Of a DNA stretch of 64,000 bases, positions 27,792 through 36,718 are shown piece after piece (positions within the stretch are counted from its first letter, which is position 1; each line of letters starts with the position of its first letter). The notes beneath the pieces are model-generated. The model did not search any database and had not been told where the DNA came from. It saw only the letters and a list, made by a program, of their open reading frames with translations. Made by a program: the position numbers and the translations under genes. Origin of the DNA: Persicitalea sp964500445 (GTDB taxonomy: Bacteria; Bacteroidota; Bacteroidia; Cytophagales; Spirosomataceae); contig CAZCOG010000002.1 of the NCBI GenBank assembly GCA_964500445.1, forward strand, positions 62,001 to 126,000, written 5' to 3'.

Positions 27792-27928
27792 TATTTTGGC
27801 CAAAACCAGCTTATTCCCGCCTCTAGTCAAGTTTTTATAAATAATAAATTTACGGCAAAAACGGTCTGATCCATTGGCTGCTTAGTAGAAATAGCCAAAG
27901 GCTGACCGAAAAAAGCCGACTGCCCGAA

Positions 27929-28807
27929 ATGATTGAACTCCCTGTCATTCCCTCCCAACGCAAAAAACGCCCTGACTGGCTTCGCGTGAAACTTCCTGCC
28001 GGCCCCGATTTCCTGCGGGTGAGGCAATTGGTGGATACCTATAAACTACATACGATCTGCGAGAGCGGTAGTTGTCCCAATATGGGCGAATGCTGGGGCG
28101 CGGGTACAGCTACCTTCATGATTCTGGGCAATGTATGTACACGCAGCTGCAGTTTCTGTGCCGTGGCTACGGGGCGTCCGCCTGAGTACGACACCGATGA
28201 GCCACAACGTGTGGCCGAGGCCATTCGGCTGATGGGCGTCAAGCACGCTGTTATCACTTCGGTCAACCGCGACGAGTTGAAAGACCGGGGCGCCGAAATC
28301 TGGTACCAAACCGTGCGGCAGGTAAAAGAACAAAGTCCTTCGACGACCATTGAAACGTTGATTCCTGACGTGAAAAATAACTGGGACGCTTTGTTCCGGA
28401 TGATCGAAGGAGGGCAGGAAGTAGTATCACACAATATCGAAACGGTGGAGCGCCTGTATCGGGGCGTACGCCCGCAGGCCAAGTACGAGCGCAGCCTGGA
28501 ACAAATCCGCCGCACTAAGGAAGCTAAGCAGCGCACCAAGTCGGGTATTATGCTGGGCCTGGGTGAAACGAAGGACGAAATGTTCAAGGCGATGGACGAT
28601 ATGGTTGCCCACGGACTGGATATCCTGACCCTCGGTCAGTACCTCCAGCCCACCAAGATGCACCACGAAGTGATCGAGTGGATTACGCCTGAGATGTTTG
28701 AGATGTATCGTGAAGAAGGTTTGCGCCGGGGATTAAAGTACGTCGAATCCGGGCCACTTGTCCGCTCAAGCTACCATGCCGAACGGCACGTGAATGTGCC
28801 AATTTGA
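27929..28807 (+). CDS. lipA: Lipoyl synthase
   Basis: A 292-residue radical-SAM enzyme that inserts two sulfurs into protein-bound octanoyl groups to form lipoyl cofactors. The auxiliary 4Fe-4S cluster motif CESGSCPNMGEC (CX4CX5C) and the radical-SAM motif CTRSCSFC (CX3CX2C) are both intact. LTLGQYLQPTKMHHEV and the RSSYHAE end, with the Ser ligand, are standard. Length is normal. Its TGA overlaps the TTG start of the lycopene cyclase gene (28804), which implies coupled translation of two unrelated pathways. Confidence 0.96.
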   Translation: MIELPVIPSQRKKRPDWLRVKLPAGPDFLRVRQLVDTYKLHTICESGSCPNMGECWGAGTATFMILGNVCTRSCSFCAVATGRPPEYDTDEPQRVAEAIRLMGVKHAVITSVNRDELKDRGAEIWYQTVRQVKEQSPSTTIETLIPDVKNNWDALFRMIEGGQEVVSHNIETVERLYRGVRPQAKYERSLEQIRRTKEAKQRTKSGIMLGLGETKDEMFKAMDDMVAHGLDILTLGQYLQPTKMHHEVIEWITPEMFEMYREEGLRRGLKYVESGPLVRSSYHAERHVNVPI

Positions 28808-29964
28808 AACGCTACGACTACATTATAGCGGGTGGCGGGTTGGCGGGACTGAGTCTGGCGTATTACATGAATCAGTCGGTACTGCGCAACAAAAGTATTC
28901 TTATCATTGATAAAGATGGCAAGGATAAGAACGACCGTACCTGGTGCTTTTGGGAAACCGACATCAATAGTCCGTTTGATCCAATTATTTTCCGCAAATG
29001 GCCCGAGGTCTATTTTTATGGGGGCGGCGGTTTTGAAAAAAAACTCGACCTCGGCGACTACACTTACAAATGGATTCGTGGCATTGACTTCTACGATTTC
29101 GTTAAAACCGACCTGGCTAACAATCCCAACATCACCTTTCTACATGCTACCATTGAACGCCTTGCCAGTACCGCCGATGGCGGCTTCGTGATTACGGAGG
29201 CAGGGCAGTTCATTGCCGATTATGTTTTTGACAGTGTCACTCCCTTGCAGCTCGATAACGAGAAGCGGGAAAATATGCTTCAGCATTTTAAAGGCTGGGA
29301 AATAACCACCCCACGGCCCGCCTTCGACCCCGAAGTACCGATTATGATGGATTATCGCGTGGCGCAAACTGGCCTCGGGGTACGGTTTGGCTATGTGCTT
29401 CCCGTCGACGAGAAACGTGCTTTTGTGGAATATACAGTATTTTCCGACGAATTATTGACCCCTGCCGATTATAACCGCGAACTTCATACCTACCTGCGTG
29501 ACATTCTGGGGGTAGAGCATTTTGAGATTCACCATGAAGAGTTTGGCGTTATCCCGATGACTGATGAAATTCCTGAAACACCGCGTGACAGCCAGGTCAT
29601 CAGGATTGGTACTTCCGGTGGTTATGTAAAAGCCTCATCGGGTTATGCTTTTAAGCGCACGCAATGGTTCACACAGGACTTGGTGAGGCAGTTGCTGACG
29701 GCAGGCAAGCCGTCTCCTCCGAGGGCAACGTTACATTCGTGGTTCAAGCATTTGCTGGACAGTACTTTACTCAATGTCCTGCTGAATGATCGTCATTCGG
29801 GTAAAGCTATTTTTACAAGCCTTTACCGGAAGAATCCTACCCCGATGTTACTGGCCTTTCTGGACGGGAAAAACTCCTTCTGGGATGACTTACGGATCAT
29901 GTCTACAGTACCGCTCTGGGCCTTTACCAGAGGAATGATCGATACGCTATTAAAGAGATTCTAG
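28804..29964 (+). CDS. crtY: Lycopene beta-cyclase family protein
   Basis: A 386-residue FAD/NAD(P)-fold enzyme of the CrtY family, which cyclises the ends of lycopene to beta-carotene at the membrane. The dinucleotide motif AGGGLAGLSLAYYM starts at residue 8, followed by the family hallmark TWCFWE and later the FVEYTVFS and IGTSGGYVKASSGYAF segments. The start codon is TTG, overlapping the lipA stop as TTGA. No phytoene synthase or desaturase is nearby, so the carotenoid genes are dispersed. Confidence 0.9.
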   Translation: MKRYDYIIAGGGLAGLSLAYYMNQSVLRNKSILIIDKDGKDKNDRTWCFWETDINSPFDPIIFRKWPEVYFYGGGGFEKKLDLGDYTYKWIRGIDFYDFVKTDLANNPNITFLHATIERLASTADGGFVITEAGQFIADYVFDSVTPLQLDNEKRENMLQHFKGWEITTPRPAFDPEVPIMMDYRVAQTGLGVRFGYVLPVDEKRAFVEYTVFSDELLTPADYNRELHTYLRDILGVEHFEIHHEEFGVIPMTDEIPETPRDSQVIRIGTSGGYVKASSGYAFKRTQWFTQDLVRQLLTAGKPSPPRATLHSWFKHLLDSTLLNVLLNDRHSGKAIFTSLYRKNPTPMLLAFLDGKNSFWDDLRIMSTVPLWAFTRGMIDTLLKRF

Positions 29965-29999
29965 GGAGTTTGGTTAATTTCTAAAAAAAATTCAATTTT

Positions 30000-30075
30000 G
30001 CGTCGGCATCCAGAAGCTTCTGCGAAGAAGCGCCAACCGGGACAGAACACCACGGTGGTAAAAGGACGATGTGGG
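30000..30075 (+). ncRNA. Possible structured leader RNA of metK
   Basis: The 257-nt spacer between crtY and metK begins with a G/C-rich stretch that can form a hairpin GCTTC/GAAGC (30016-30020 with 30027-30031), a CCA/TGG stem near 30050, and a long-range CCAACC/GGGTT pairing. A regulatory leader before metK would be natural, as SAM riboswitches often control it. I do not see the conserved core of any SAM riboswitch class, so this is only a candidate. Confidence 0.25.
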
Positions 30076-30185
30076 TTAAACACCAAAAATAGTTCTCCCT
30101 CTCGCCCTTTTTTTGGATTCTACAACATTCGGCAATTTCCGAAGGATGACTCATAATGTAAATTCTTCAGCTGCCGGTTTCCGTA

Positions 30186-30217
<32 letters not shown>

Positions 30218-30221
30218 AAAA

Positions 30222-31502
30222 ATGCCCTATTTGTTCACTTCGGAATCCGTGTCGGAAGGACACCCCGACAAAGTAGCCGACCAGATTTCGGACGCCCTTA
30301 TTGATAACTTCATGGCCTGGGACCCCAACAGCAAGGTAGCTTGCGAAACCCTGGTCACGACCGGCCAGGTGGTACTGGCTGGCGAGGTCAAGACCAACAC
30401 GTACCTGGACGTGCAAAAAATTGCCCGTGAAGTGATTCGTAAGATCGGCTATACCAAAAGCGAGTACATGTTCGAGGCCAACTCCTGCGGTGTATTATCG
30501 GCTATTCATGACCAGAGCGCAGACATTAATCAGGGCGTGGATAGGGCGGCGCAAAGCCAGGACTTCGAAGCTAAGGCTAATGCCCAGGGGGCGGGCGATC
30601 AGGGCATGATGTTTGGCTATGCCACGAGCGAGACCGAAAACTACATGCCGCTGGCTCTGGATTTGGCCCATAGTATTTTGAAGGAATTGTCTAATATCCG
30701 TAACAACGAACCTGAGCTTATTCCTTACCTCCGCCCCGACGCCAAGGCGCAGGTGACGATCGAGTACAGCGACGACAACGTACCGCAGCGCATCGACACC
30801 ATCGTGGTTTCGACCCAGCACGATGATTTCGATTCGGAGGAAAAAATGCTCGCTAAAATTAAGGAAGACGTTGTTTCAATCGTCATTCAGCGTGTGAAAG
30901 AAAAACTGACCGAAGAAATGCAGAAGCTGTTCACCGACGATATTACCTACTACATCAATCCCACCGGCAAATTCGTGATTGGCGGACCGCACGGCGACAC
31001 CGGGCTGACGGGACGTAAAATTATCGTGGATACCTACGGGGGTAAAGGAGCCCACGGCGGAGGTGCTTTTTCGGGCAAAGACCCATCGAAAGTAGACCGC
31101 TCAGCGGCGTACGCTACGCGCCATATTGCCAAAAACATGGTAGCTGCCGGCCTGTGCGACGAGGTACTTGTACAGGTTTCCTACGCTATCGGCGTGGCCA
31201 AACCCTGCGGCTTGTTCGTAGACACCAAGGGAACGGCCAAAGTGGAGATGAACGACGGAGCCATTGCCCGGAAAATTGAGCAGATTTTCGACATGCGCCC
31301 TTATGCCATTGAGGAGCGCCTGAAATTACGCAACCCGATTTACTCCGAAACGGCCGCATACGGCCACATGGGGCGTGTCAATGAGGTAGTGAAGAAAAGC
31401 TTCAAAGGGGCCGACGGCACAGAGAAGGAAGTGGAAGTGGAGCTTTTTACTTGGGAGAAGCTGGATTTTGTGGATAAGATCAAGGAAGCCTTTGGCGTAT
31501 AG
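30222..31502 (+). CDS. metK: S-adenosylmethionine synthetase
   Basis: A 426-residue enzyme that makes S-adenosylmethionine from methionine and ATP in the cytoplasm. Family motifs are intact: SESVSEGHPDKVADQISDA with the ATP-binding His near the N-terminus, GAGDQGMMFGYA in the centre, and GGGAFSGKDPSKVDRSAAYA for the phosphate-binding loop. Length is at the long end of the bacterial range. An ATTCATC heptad array lies right before the ATG and a strong terminator hairpin right after the stop. Confidence 0.97.
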   Translation: MPYLFTSESVSEGHPDKVADQISDALIDNFMAWDPNSKVACETLVTTGQVVLAGEVKTNTYLDVQKIAREVIRKIGYTKSEYMFEANSCGVLSAIHDQSADINQGVDRAAQSQDFEAKANAQGAGDQGMMFGYATSETENYMPLALDLAHSILKELSNIRNNEPELIPYLRPDAKAQVTIEYSDDNVPQRIDTIVVSTQHDDFDSEEKMLAKIKEDVVSIVIQRVKEKLTEEMQKLFTDDITYYINPTGKFVIGGPHGDTGLTGRKIIVDTYGGKGAHGGGAFSGKDPSKVDRSAAYATRHIAKNMVAAGLCDEVLVQVSYAIGVAKPCGLFVDTKGTAKVEMNDGAIARKIEQIFDMRPYAIEERLKLRNPIYSETAAYGHMGRVNEVVKKSFKGADGTEKEVEVELFTWEKLDFVDKIKEAFGV

Positions 31503-31524
31503 TTTTTAAATACCTGATTTTGCC

Positions 31525-31556
31525 AAAAGGCCGGAGGAGAATTCTTCCGGCCTTTT
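31525..31556. terminator. Bidirectional terminator after metK
   Basis: Fourteen-base arms AAAAGGCCGGAGGA and TCTTCCGGCCTTTT (one G-T pair) close on a GAAT loop and are flanked by A- and T-rich sequence on the two sides. It serves metK and the convergent small membrane-protein gene. Confidence 0.85.
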
Positions 31557-31561
31557 ATTTT

Positions 31562-31849
31562 TCAGTCCCGCACGTACACTTTCACACCGCCGATGCGTCC
31601 GGCGACAAAGTTGTACACCACGGCGAACAGAGCACCGAGAATTGCGCCAATGATTCCGTAAATGATGGGTAAAAGAATGGCCAATGCGATCCCGCCACCC
31701 ATCGGCATTGAAGATTTCGCATTCAAGGACATCAGCATTGATCCAAACAAGGCGAAAAGGATGCCAATGACCAGGCCAATTGAAGCCAGAATGCCGCCAT
31801 ACATGATGGCGACTGAGCCTACGTCAATACGAGTAATTTCTTTTTTCAT
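31562..31849 (-). CDS. Small two-helix membrane protein (DUF3566-like)
   Basis: A 95-residue protein with two long hydrophobic, Gly-rich segments (about 12-40 and 50-82) and a short basic N-terminus KKEITRIDVGSV. The ending VVYNFVAGRIGGVKVYV recalls DUF3566-like transmembrane proteins, which share the RIDxxS start and a YN...GGI end. Function unknown. It converges on metK with a shared terminator. Confidence 0.6.
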   Translation of the reverse strand: MKKEITRIDVGSVAIMYGGILASIGLVIGILFALFGSMLMSLNAKSSMPMGGGIALAILLPIIYGIIGAILGALFAVVYNFVAGRIGGVKVYVRD

Positions 31850-32067
31850 GATTTTGAAAGTTTAGGGAGTTGAGGATAAATTGATTCCACCGAATCGTTC
31901 ACAAAAACCGGACAGGCAACTGATTTACTCAAAAGAGGTTATAAGAAGCCAGACAAACCATAAATCTGGCAAAGTGCAGGCGGTAAATATGCGCCCGCCA
32001 TGCCTTATCTTGTTCCCACAGAAATTCTAGCAAAAAGAATCTTTTTGATAAAAACAGATTAAGTGAC
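31850..32067. other. Spacer with two small hairpins
   Basis: A 218-nt gap. GCCAGA (31948-31953) pairs with TCTGGC (31965-31970), and GGCGG pairs with CCGCC around 31990-32010. Neither has a T-run. They might be leader structure for the downstream gene; no gene is seen. Confidence 0.3.
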
Positions 32068-32616
32068 ATGGCTCTACCCGACTCGCTCAAAAAAGCGATT
32101 TTGCAAATGCCCGAAAAAGAAAAGGACAAGCTATTGCTCAGGTTGGTCAATAAGGACAAAAACCTGGTCGACCGGCTGCATTTTGAACTGATCGAGGATG
32201 GAAGTACTTTGCCCGAGCGGCGGGAGACCATTCGGGCAAGGATAGCCAAGGTAGCTCAGATGAGCCAGCACTCACCGGGCTGGATTATGATGGATATGCG
32301 GTCGCTGAGTGGCGACATCACTCATCATGTGAAGATTACGAAGGATAAGTACGGTGAGATAGAGTTGAACGTTGCCCTGTTGAATGATTTTTTCGATAAT
32401 CATCCCAAGCAACTCTCCAATTATACCTCCCGCTCGGATAAGTGCGCCCTGTACATTGCCAAGAAAACGCAGACTATCCTGAAACTGCTCGCGAAGCTGG
32501 ATGAGGATTATTACGTGGATTTCGCAGAAAGTATGGAGAAATTGCTGCAATACGTACATAGTATGTGTTCGCAGCATTATGCCAGGCAGATGGACTTGCC
32601 GCGTGAGTGGAACTGA
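32068..32616 (+). CDS. Conserved protein of unknown function
   Basis: A 182-residue cytoplasmic protein, mostly helical. It starts PDSLKKAILQMPEKEKDKLL and has a central beta segment HHVKITKDKYGEIELNVALL between helices, ending with the helix KLLQYVHSMCSQHYARQMDL. I recognise no domain. No signal peptide or membrane helix is visible. The nicotinamidase-like gene follows 60 nt downstream on the same strand and may be co-transcribed. Confidence 0.55.
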   Translation: MALPDSLKKAILQMPEKEKDKLLLRLVNKDKNLVDRLHFELIEDGSTLPERRETIRARIAKVAQMSQHSPGWIMMDMRSLSGDITHHVKITKDKYGEIELNVALLNDFFDNHPKQLSNYTSRSDKCALYIAKKTQTILKLLAKLDEDYYVDFAESMEKLLQYVHSMCSQHYARQMDLPREWN

Positions 32617-32676
32617 TCGGGCTGACAATAGATAGGGAGCCTGGTACTTTGATTGATATAAATTTACACTTCAAGC

Positions 32677-33474
32677 ATGTCTGAAAAAGAAAGCGTTGTT
32701 TTACTGATTATCGATGCGCAGTTTGATTTCTGCGACCCTGCCGGAGCGTTATTTGTGCCGGGAGCCGTGCAGGATGTGGAGCGACTGGCGACTTTGGTCG
32801 AGCGGAACGGTAAGCAGATCGACCATATCATCGTTACGCTCGACACGCATCATGTACTCGACATCGCGCATCCTGGTTTTTGGCAGGATTCTGACGGCAA
32901 GCCGCCCGTTCCCTTTACGCCAATCAGTCTGGCGGATTTGGAAGCGGGTACCTGGCAACCGGTTTTTGAGGCCGACTACGTGAAAGAGTACCTTCGGAAA
33001 CTGGAAGCGCAGGGCGAATTTCAGCATTTCATCTGGCCCGAACACTGCCTGGTCGGAACACGTGGGGCGTCTTTGGCCGAGCCGATAGCGCAGGCATTGG
33101 AAAAGTGGTCGCAACGGGAACAGAAAAACTACGCTGCCGTGATGAAAGGATTACACCCTTTGGCCGAGCATTTCGGGGTGTTTCAGGCTCAGATTCCCGT
33201 GCCGGGCGCGCCAGAAACGAGCCTGAATCGTCCGCTACTCGATGACCTGGCCCGCTACGACCAGATATGGTTGGCCGGAGAAGCCCGCTCGCACTGCGTG
33301 GCCACGAGCCTACGCCAACTTCTCCGCTTTGCTCCCGAAATAGCCACGAAAGTGACACTGCTCACCGACTGCACCTCCGACGTAACAGACATGGGCCATC
33401 TGGCTGAACCCATCTACGCCGAAGCCCTTGCGCTTGGTGTCAGTTTTACTACATCCTCCGAGCTGATCCCTTGA
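32677..33474 (+). CDS. Nicotinamidase/isochorismatase-like cysteine hydrolase
   Basis: A 265-residue cysteine hydrolase. The Asp of the catalytic triad is Asp13 (LLIIDAQFDF) and the nucleophile is Cys207 (GEARSHCVATSL); a Lys near the HFIWPEHCLVGTRG segment completes the pattern. DTHHVLDIAHPGFW supplies the metal-site residues as in nicotinamidases (D-x-H...H), which suggests deamidation of nicotinamide in NAD salvage. It is longer than typical nicotinamidases (about 210), mainly through an insertion after the metal site, so another amide substrate is possible. Confidence 0.78.
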   Translation: MSEKESVVLLIIDAQFDFCDPAGALFVPGAVQDVERLATLVERNGKQIDHIIVTLDTHHVLDIAHPGFWQDSDGKPPVPFTPISLADLEAGTWQPVFEADYVKEYLRKLEAQGEFQHFIWPEHCLVGTRGASLAEPIAQALEKWSQREQKNYAAVMKGLHPLAEHFGVFQAQIPVPGAPETSLNRPLLDDLARYDQIWLAGEARSHCVATSLRQLLRFAPEIATKVTLLTDCTSDVTDMGHLAEPIYAEALALGVSFTTSSELIP

Positions 33475-33498
33475 TTTAGAGCTCAAAGAAGAGGTACT

Positions 33499-34746
33499 TT
33501 AACCGGCGATCATTTCTGCTACTTCACGTCCGGTTTGCATAGCGGCGTTCAGCGATGGATAAGCTGTATAGTCGCCGCAGCGATAAAGATCCGGGGATAA
33601 TTGCAGCGGTTCGTTTTGGCTGCCTGCTTTAAAGCGCACCAGGGCCTGCGGTAGATGATAGCTACGCAGGTGCTGCCACGCCCGTACTTCTTCCCCAAAC
33701 CACTCACTGAGTTCCATTTTGATATCTTCGGCCAGCTTAGTTTCGTTCGAAAGTTCGAGGCTCTGCGTGCTGACCGAAATCAGACTTTGCCCGCCGGGCG
33801 CGTAGTCGGGCGCTACGTCGCTGGGAACGCATAAATGATCTACGGCCGAGAGTTGGTGGGGATTCAAAAGCAACATTTTTTTTGTCGATGGCGAACGCTC
33901 CGCTGCAAAGTAGGTACAGGTAGTTACGTTGTATTCCCGCTTCTGTTCATGCCCTAACAAGCGATCGGCGGCGGCAGCATCGGTCGCGATGACAATCTTA
34001 TCCGCTTGAATCGTTTCGCCGTTTTTAAGTCGAACAGTATGGCCCTCAATCGCCGAAACGGGAGCATGCAGCCGGATTGATTCGGTGGGTAGTTTTGCGG
34101 CCAGTTGCTCGGGAATGGCCTGCATTCCCTTTGCTGGCAGCACGGCATCGCCGTTATAAAACTGCTTGAAGACAAAACGGAAGAAATTGCTGGACGTGAT
34201 CAGTTCGTTTTCCAGAAAAACACCGCCGAAGAAAGGACGAAAAAAATTGACGATCATTTCCCGGCTCCATCCGTAATCCTGCAAATAATCCAAGGTAGAA
34301 GTATCGGCATCCTTGAAGGAATCTTCTGCCCGTGTCACCTGGTTCACTTCCCGCATCAATTCCACCAACCGCAGTTTGTCGGCCAGTGAACCCACTGGCG
34401 CGGCCAGGGCTTTAAAAACGCCAAGTGGCTCCTTCAGAGGATTGGGCATTTCGGTAAAGCCATCGCGGCCATGATCTTCCTGCCGGATAATGGCCCCCGA
34501 GCGGAAAGCCTTCAAATCGAGTGCATCATAGTCGAGCAGGCGTTTGGCTTCCGGGTAGGAGGTAAGTAAAATTTGAAAGCCACGGTCGAGCCGGAAACCG
34601 TTATAGAGGTCGGTGCGTACGCGCCCGCCCACGGCATCGTCAGCTTCCAGTATGAGACTTTCGCGGCCTGCCTGTTGCAGGTACCGGGCGCATGTCAGGC
34701 CCGCTATCCCGCCGCCTATTATTACAATCGGATAGGACGTTTCCAT
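33499..34746 (-). CDS. FAD-dependent amine-oxidase-fold oxidoreductase
   Basis: A 415-residue flavoprotein. The FAD-binding motif VIIGGGIAGLTCARYL opens at residue 7 and is followed by the amine-oxidase/phytoene-desaturase signature EADDAVGGRVRT. Further segments include FRLDRGFQILLTSYPEAKRL and, at the end, LYRCGDYTAYPSLNAAMQTGREVAE, the usual second FAD contact. Relatives include protoporphyrinogen oxidase-like and carotenoid desaturase-like proteins; the substrate is not determinable. No signal peptide. It diverges from the alpha/beta hydrolase gene across a 364-nt spacer. Confidence 0.85.
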   Translation of the reverse strand: METSYPIVIIGGGIAGLTCARYLQQAGRESLILEADDAVGGRVRTDLYNGFRLDRGFQILLTSYPEAKRLLDYDALDLKAFRSGAIIRQEDHGRDGFTEMPNPLKEPLGVFKALAAPVGSLADKLRLVELMREVNQVTRAEDSFKDADTSTLDYLQDYGWSREMIVNFFRPFFGGVFLENELITSSNFFRFVFKQFYNGDAVLPAKGMQAIPEQLAAKLPTESIRLHAPVSAIEGHTVRLKNGETIQADKIVIATDAAAADRLLGHEQKREYNVTTCTYFAAERSPSTKKMLLLNPHQLSAVDHLCVPSDVAPDYAPGGQSLISVSTQSLELSNETKLAEDIKMELSEWFGEEVRAWQHLRSYHLPQALVRFKAGSQNEPLQLSPDLYRCGDYTAYPSLNAAMQTGREVAEMIAG

Positions 34747-35110
34747 GTTTATCAGGGTAAATGTTTTGTTTTAATATAAAATTTATAAGATTGCACGACA
34801 GATTTTTTTTCGTAGATGTACGCCTCTTTTTTTGAAAAAAGCGTAGCTTTGAACCTGTACCCAGCTATAATTCTGGAAAATTAGGCATATTTTTATACAC
34901 GATCCGTGCATTTTGCTTATTATAGCGAATGGTTCCGTTTAATTTTAGATTTGTATAGTCACAAAACAGGTTCCTTCGGATAAGCGATTAATCGAGCGGG
35001 TGAGCGCCATGGTAGCTATACTTTATCGTAATAAGCATTTACAGCGTGGCGTGCCTATTGTGCAAGCAACTTAATGTCCCCCAGCATAATCCATTTTAGC
35101 CATAGAATAA
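34747..35110. other. 364-nt divergent spacer without a gene
   Basis: AT-rich region between two divergent genes. Two exact TAnnTTTG words on the plus strand (TAGCTTTG at 34844 and TAGATTTG at 34946) could be -7 boxes for the hydrolase gene, giving a leader of about 150-250 nt, but neither has a well-spaced -33 TTTG. No tRNA or clear hairpin was seen. Confidence 0.4.
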
Positions 35111-35893
35111 ATGAAATACCAGGTACACGAGGAAGAAGGATTCCGGTACATCGATGAAGGTCAGGGCGAAAACCTGTTGCTGCTGCATGGCCTTTTCGGA
35201 GCCTTAAGCAACTGGGACGGAGTCATTGACGGGTTCTCCAGTCGCTATCGGGTACTGATTCCGGTACTGCCTATCTACGAACTTCCTCCCCGCAAAGCAG
35301 GACTGGAGGCTTTGCTTGATTTCTTGGAGAAATTCCTGGCTTTCAAAGAGTTAAAAAATATTACGCTACTGGGAAATTCCCTCGGTGGACATATTGGTTT
35401 ACTCTATACCCTCAAAAATCCCGAAAATGTGCAACGGCTCATTCTCACGGGTAGTTCGGGATTGTTCGAGAATTCGATGGGGGGATCTTTTCCTAAAAGA
35501 GGTAGTTATTCTTACATTGCCGAGCGTGTGGCCTATACTTTTTACGATCCCAAAGTGGCGACCAAAGAACTGATCGACGAGGTCTTCGAAACTACTTCGA
35601 GTATAGCCAAGTGTATGAGCATCGTAGGTATTGCCAAATCGGCCCAGCGGCACAACCTGGCCAAAGAACTCTACCGCATCAATATCCCGACCCTGCTGGT
35701 GTGGGGGCTGAACGATACCATCACGCCGCCTTACGTTGGTCATGAGTTCAAGCGCCTGATCAAAAACTCTGAGCTGCATTTTATTGACAAATGCTGTCAT
35801 GCTCCCATGATGGAGCATCCCGGCAAGTTCAATATTATTCTAGAACAATTTTTGGCCAAGCATACGTTATTAGAACCCGTTTCTATCAATTAA
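35111..35893 (+). CDS. Alpha/beta hydrolase
   Basis: A 260-residue cytoplasmic alpha/beta-hydrolase-fold protein. The oxyanion-hole motif LLLHGLFG lies near residue 25, the nucleophile elbow LLGNSLGG gives Ser90, and the acid and base are in WGLNDTITPP and KCCHAPMMEHP. It may be an esterase or C-C hydrolase. The CBS-domain gene starts 18 nt after its stop, so the two form an operon, an arrangement I associate with Bacteroidota; its meaning is unclear. Confidence 0.85.
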   Translation: MKYQVHEEEGFRYIDEGQGENLLLLHGLFGALSNWDGVIDGFSSRYRVLIPVLPIYELPPRKAGLEALLDFLEKFLAFKELKNITLLGNSLGGHIGLLYTLKNPENVQRLILTGSSGLFENSMGGSFPKRGSYSYIAERVAYTFYDPKVATKELIDEVFETTSSIAKCMSIVGIAKSAQRHNLAKELYRINIPTLLVWGLNDTITPPYVGHEFKRLIKNSELHFIDKCCHAPMMEHPGKFNIILEQFLAKHTLLEPVSIN

Positions 35894-35911
35894 AAAAGAC
35901 GACCCACACCT

Positions 35912-36583
35912 ATGCTTGCTGCTACGCTACTCAATCCAATGCTACCCACCTTGAAACTCACCGATACCGTGGGTACGGCGTTGGCCTGGATGGACGAGTA
36001 CAATACGCCGCAACTGGTTGTAGGGGAAGAAGGTACTTACAAAGGGCTTGTATCGGAAAATTTGCTGCTCGACCTACTCAACGATAACGCGCCATTGGCC
36101 GACATCATCCGGCAGCATGAGGATGTGTACGCTAACGAAGACCAGCACGTGTACGAGCTGCTTCGGCTCGCAAACCAGTACCGGTTGAAAGTGATTCCGG
36201 TCATTGATGGGGAGGGGCAGCTGGCGGGTACCATCCTGATAAATGACCTCCTGGAAAACTTTGCCAGCTTACTCGGCGTGCAGGAACTCGGCGCGGTGCT
36301 GGTTCTTAAAATAGCCGAGCGAGACTACTCTCTTTCGGAACTAAGCCGCCTGATCGAATCTAACGGTACTAAAATTATCAGCAGCTATTATACTTCAGCC
36401 GCGACTTATGGTGATCCCGGCGACGCACGTCTAACACTCAAGTTAAACCGTACCGATATCAATCCTGTCATCGCCACCCTCGAGCGATACGGCTACGCGA
36501 TTGAAGAAGCCCACGCCAACGACCCCGTCGAAAGCATCGACCAGGAACGATTCGATATGTTGTTGCGGTATTTGGCCACTTAG
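35912..36583 (+). CDS. CBS-pair protein with ACT-like C-terminal domain
   Basis: A 223-residue cytoplasmic protein. Two CBS motifs fill about residues 10-125, with QLVVGEEGTYKGLVSENLLL ending the first and VIPVIDGEGQLAGTILINDL ending the second; such pairs bind adenine nucleotides. Residues about 135-220 (YSLSELSRLIESNGTKIISS, then LTLKLNRTDINPVIATL) resemble an ACT-type regulatory fold. No catalytic domain is attached, so it is likely a free sensor subunit. It sits directly behind the alpha/beta hydrolase gene. Confidence 0.82.
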   Translation: MLAATLLNPMLPTLKLTDTVGTALAWMDEYNTPQLVVGEEGTYKGLVSENLLLDLLNDNAPLADIIRQHEDVYANEDQHVYELLRLANQYRLKVIPVIDGEGQLAGTILINDLLENFASLLGVQELGAVLVLKIAERDYSLSELSRLIESNGTKIISSYYTSAATYGDPGDARLTLKLNRTDINPVIATLERYGYAIEEAHANDPVESIDQERFDMLLRYLAT

Positions 36584-36718
36584 CCTGCTTCTTCTCATTT
36601 GTTGTATATAATGGGGTAATGGGGTGGGGATACTTGCCTGTACTGTATTATTTTCCAAATTCCGAGTAACCTAGGGGTAAGTTTCGACTTTTTCGTCTGA
36701 ATAAGTAGGGAATTAACT

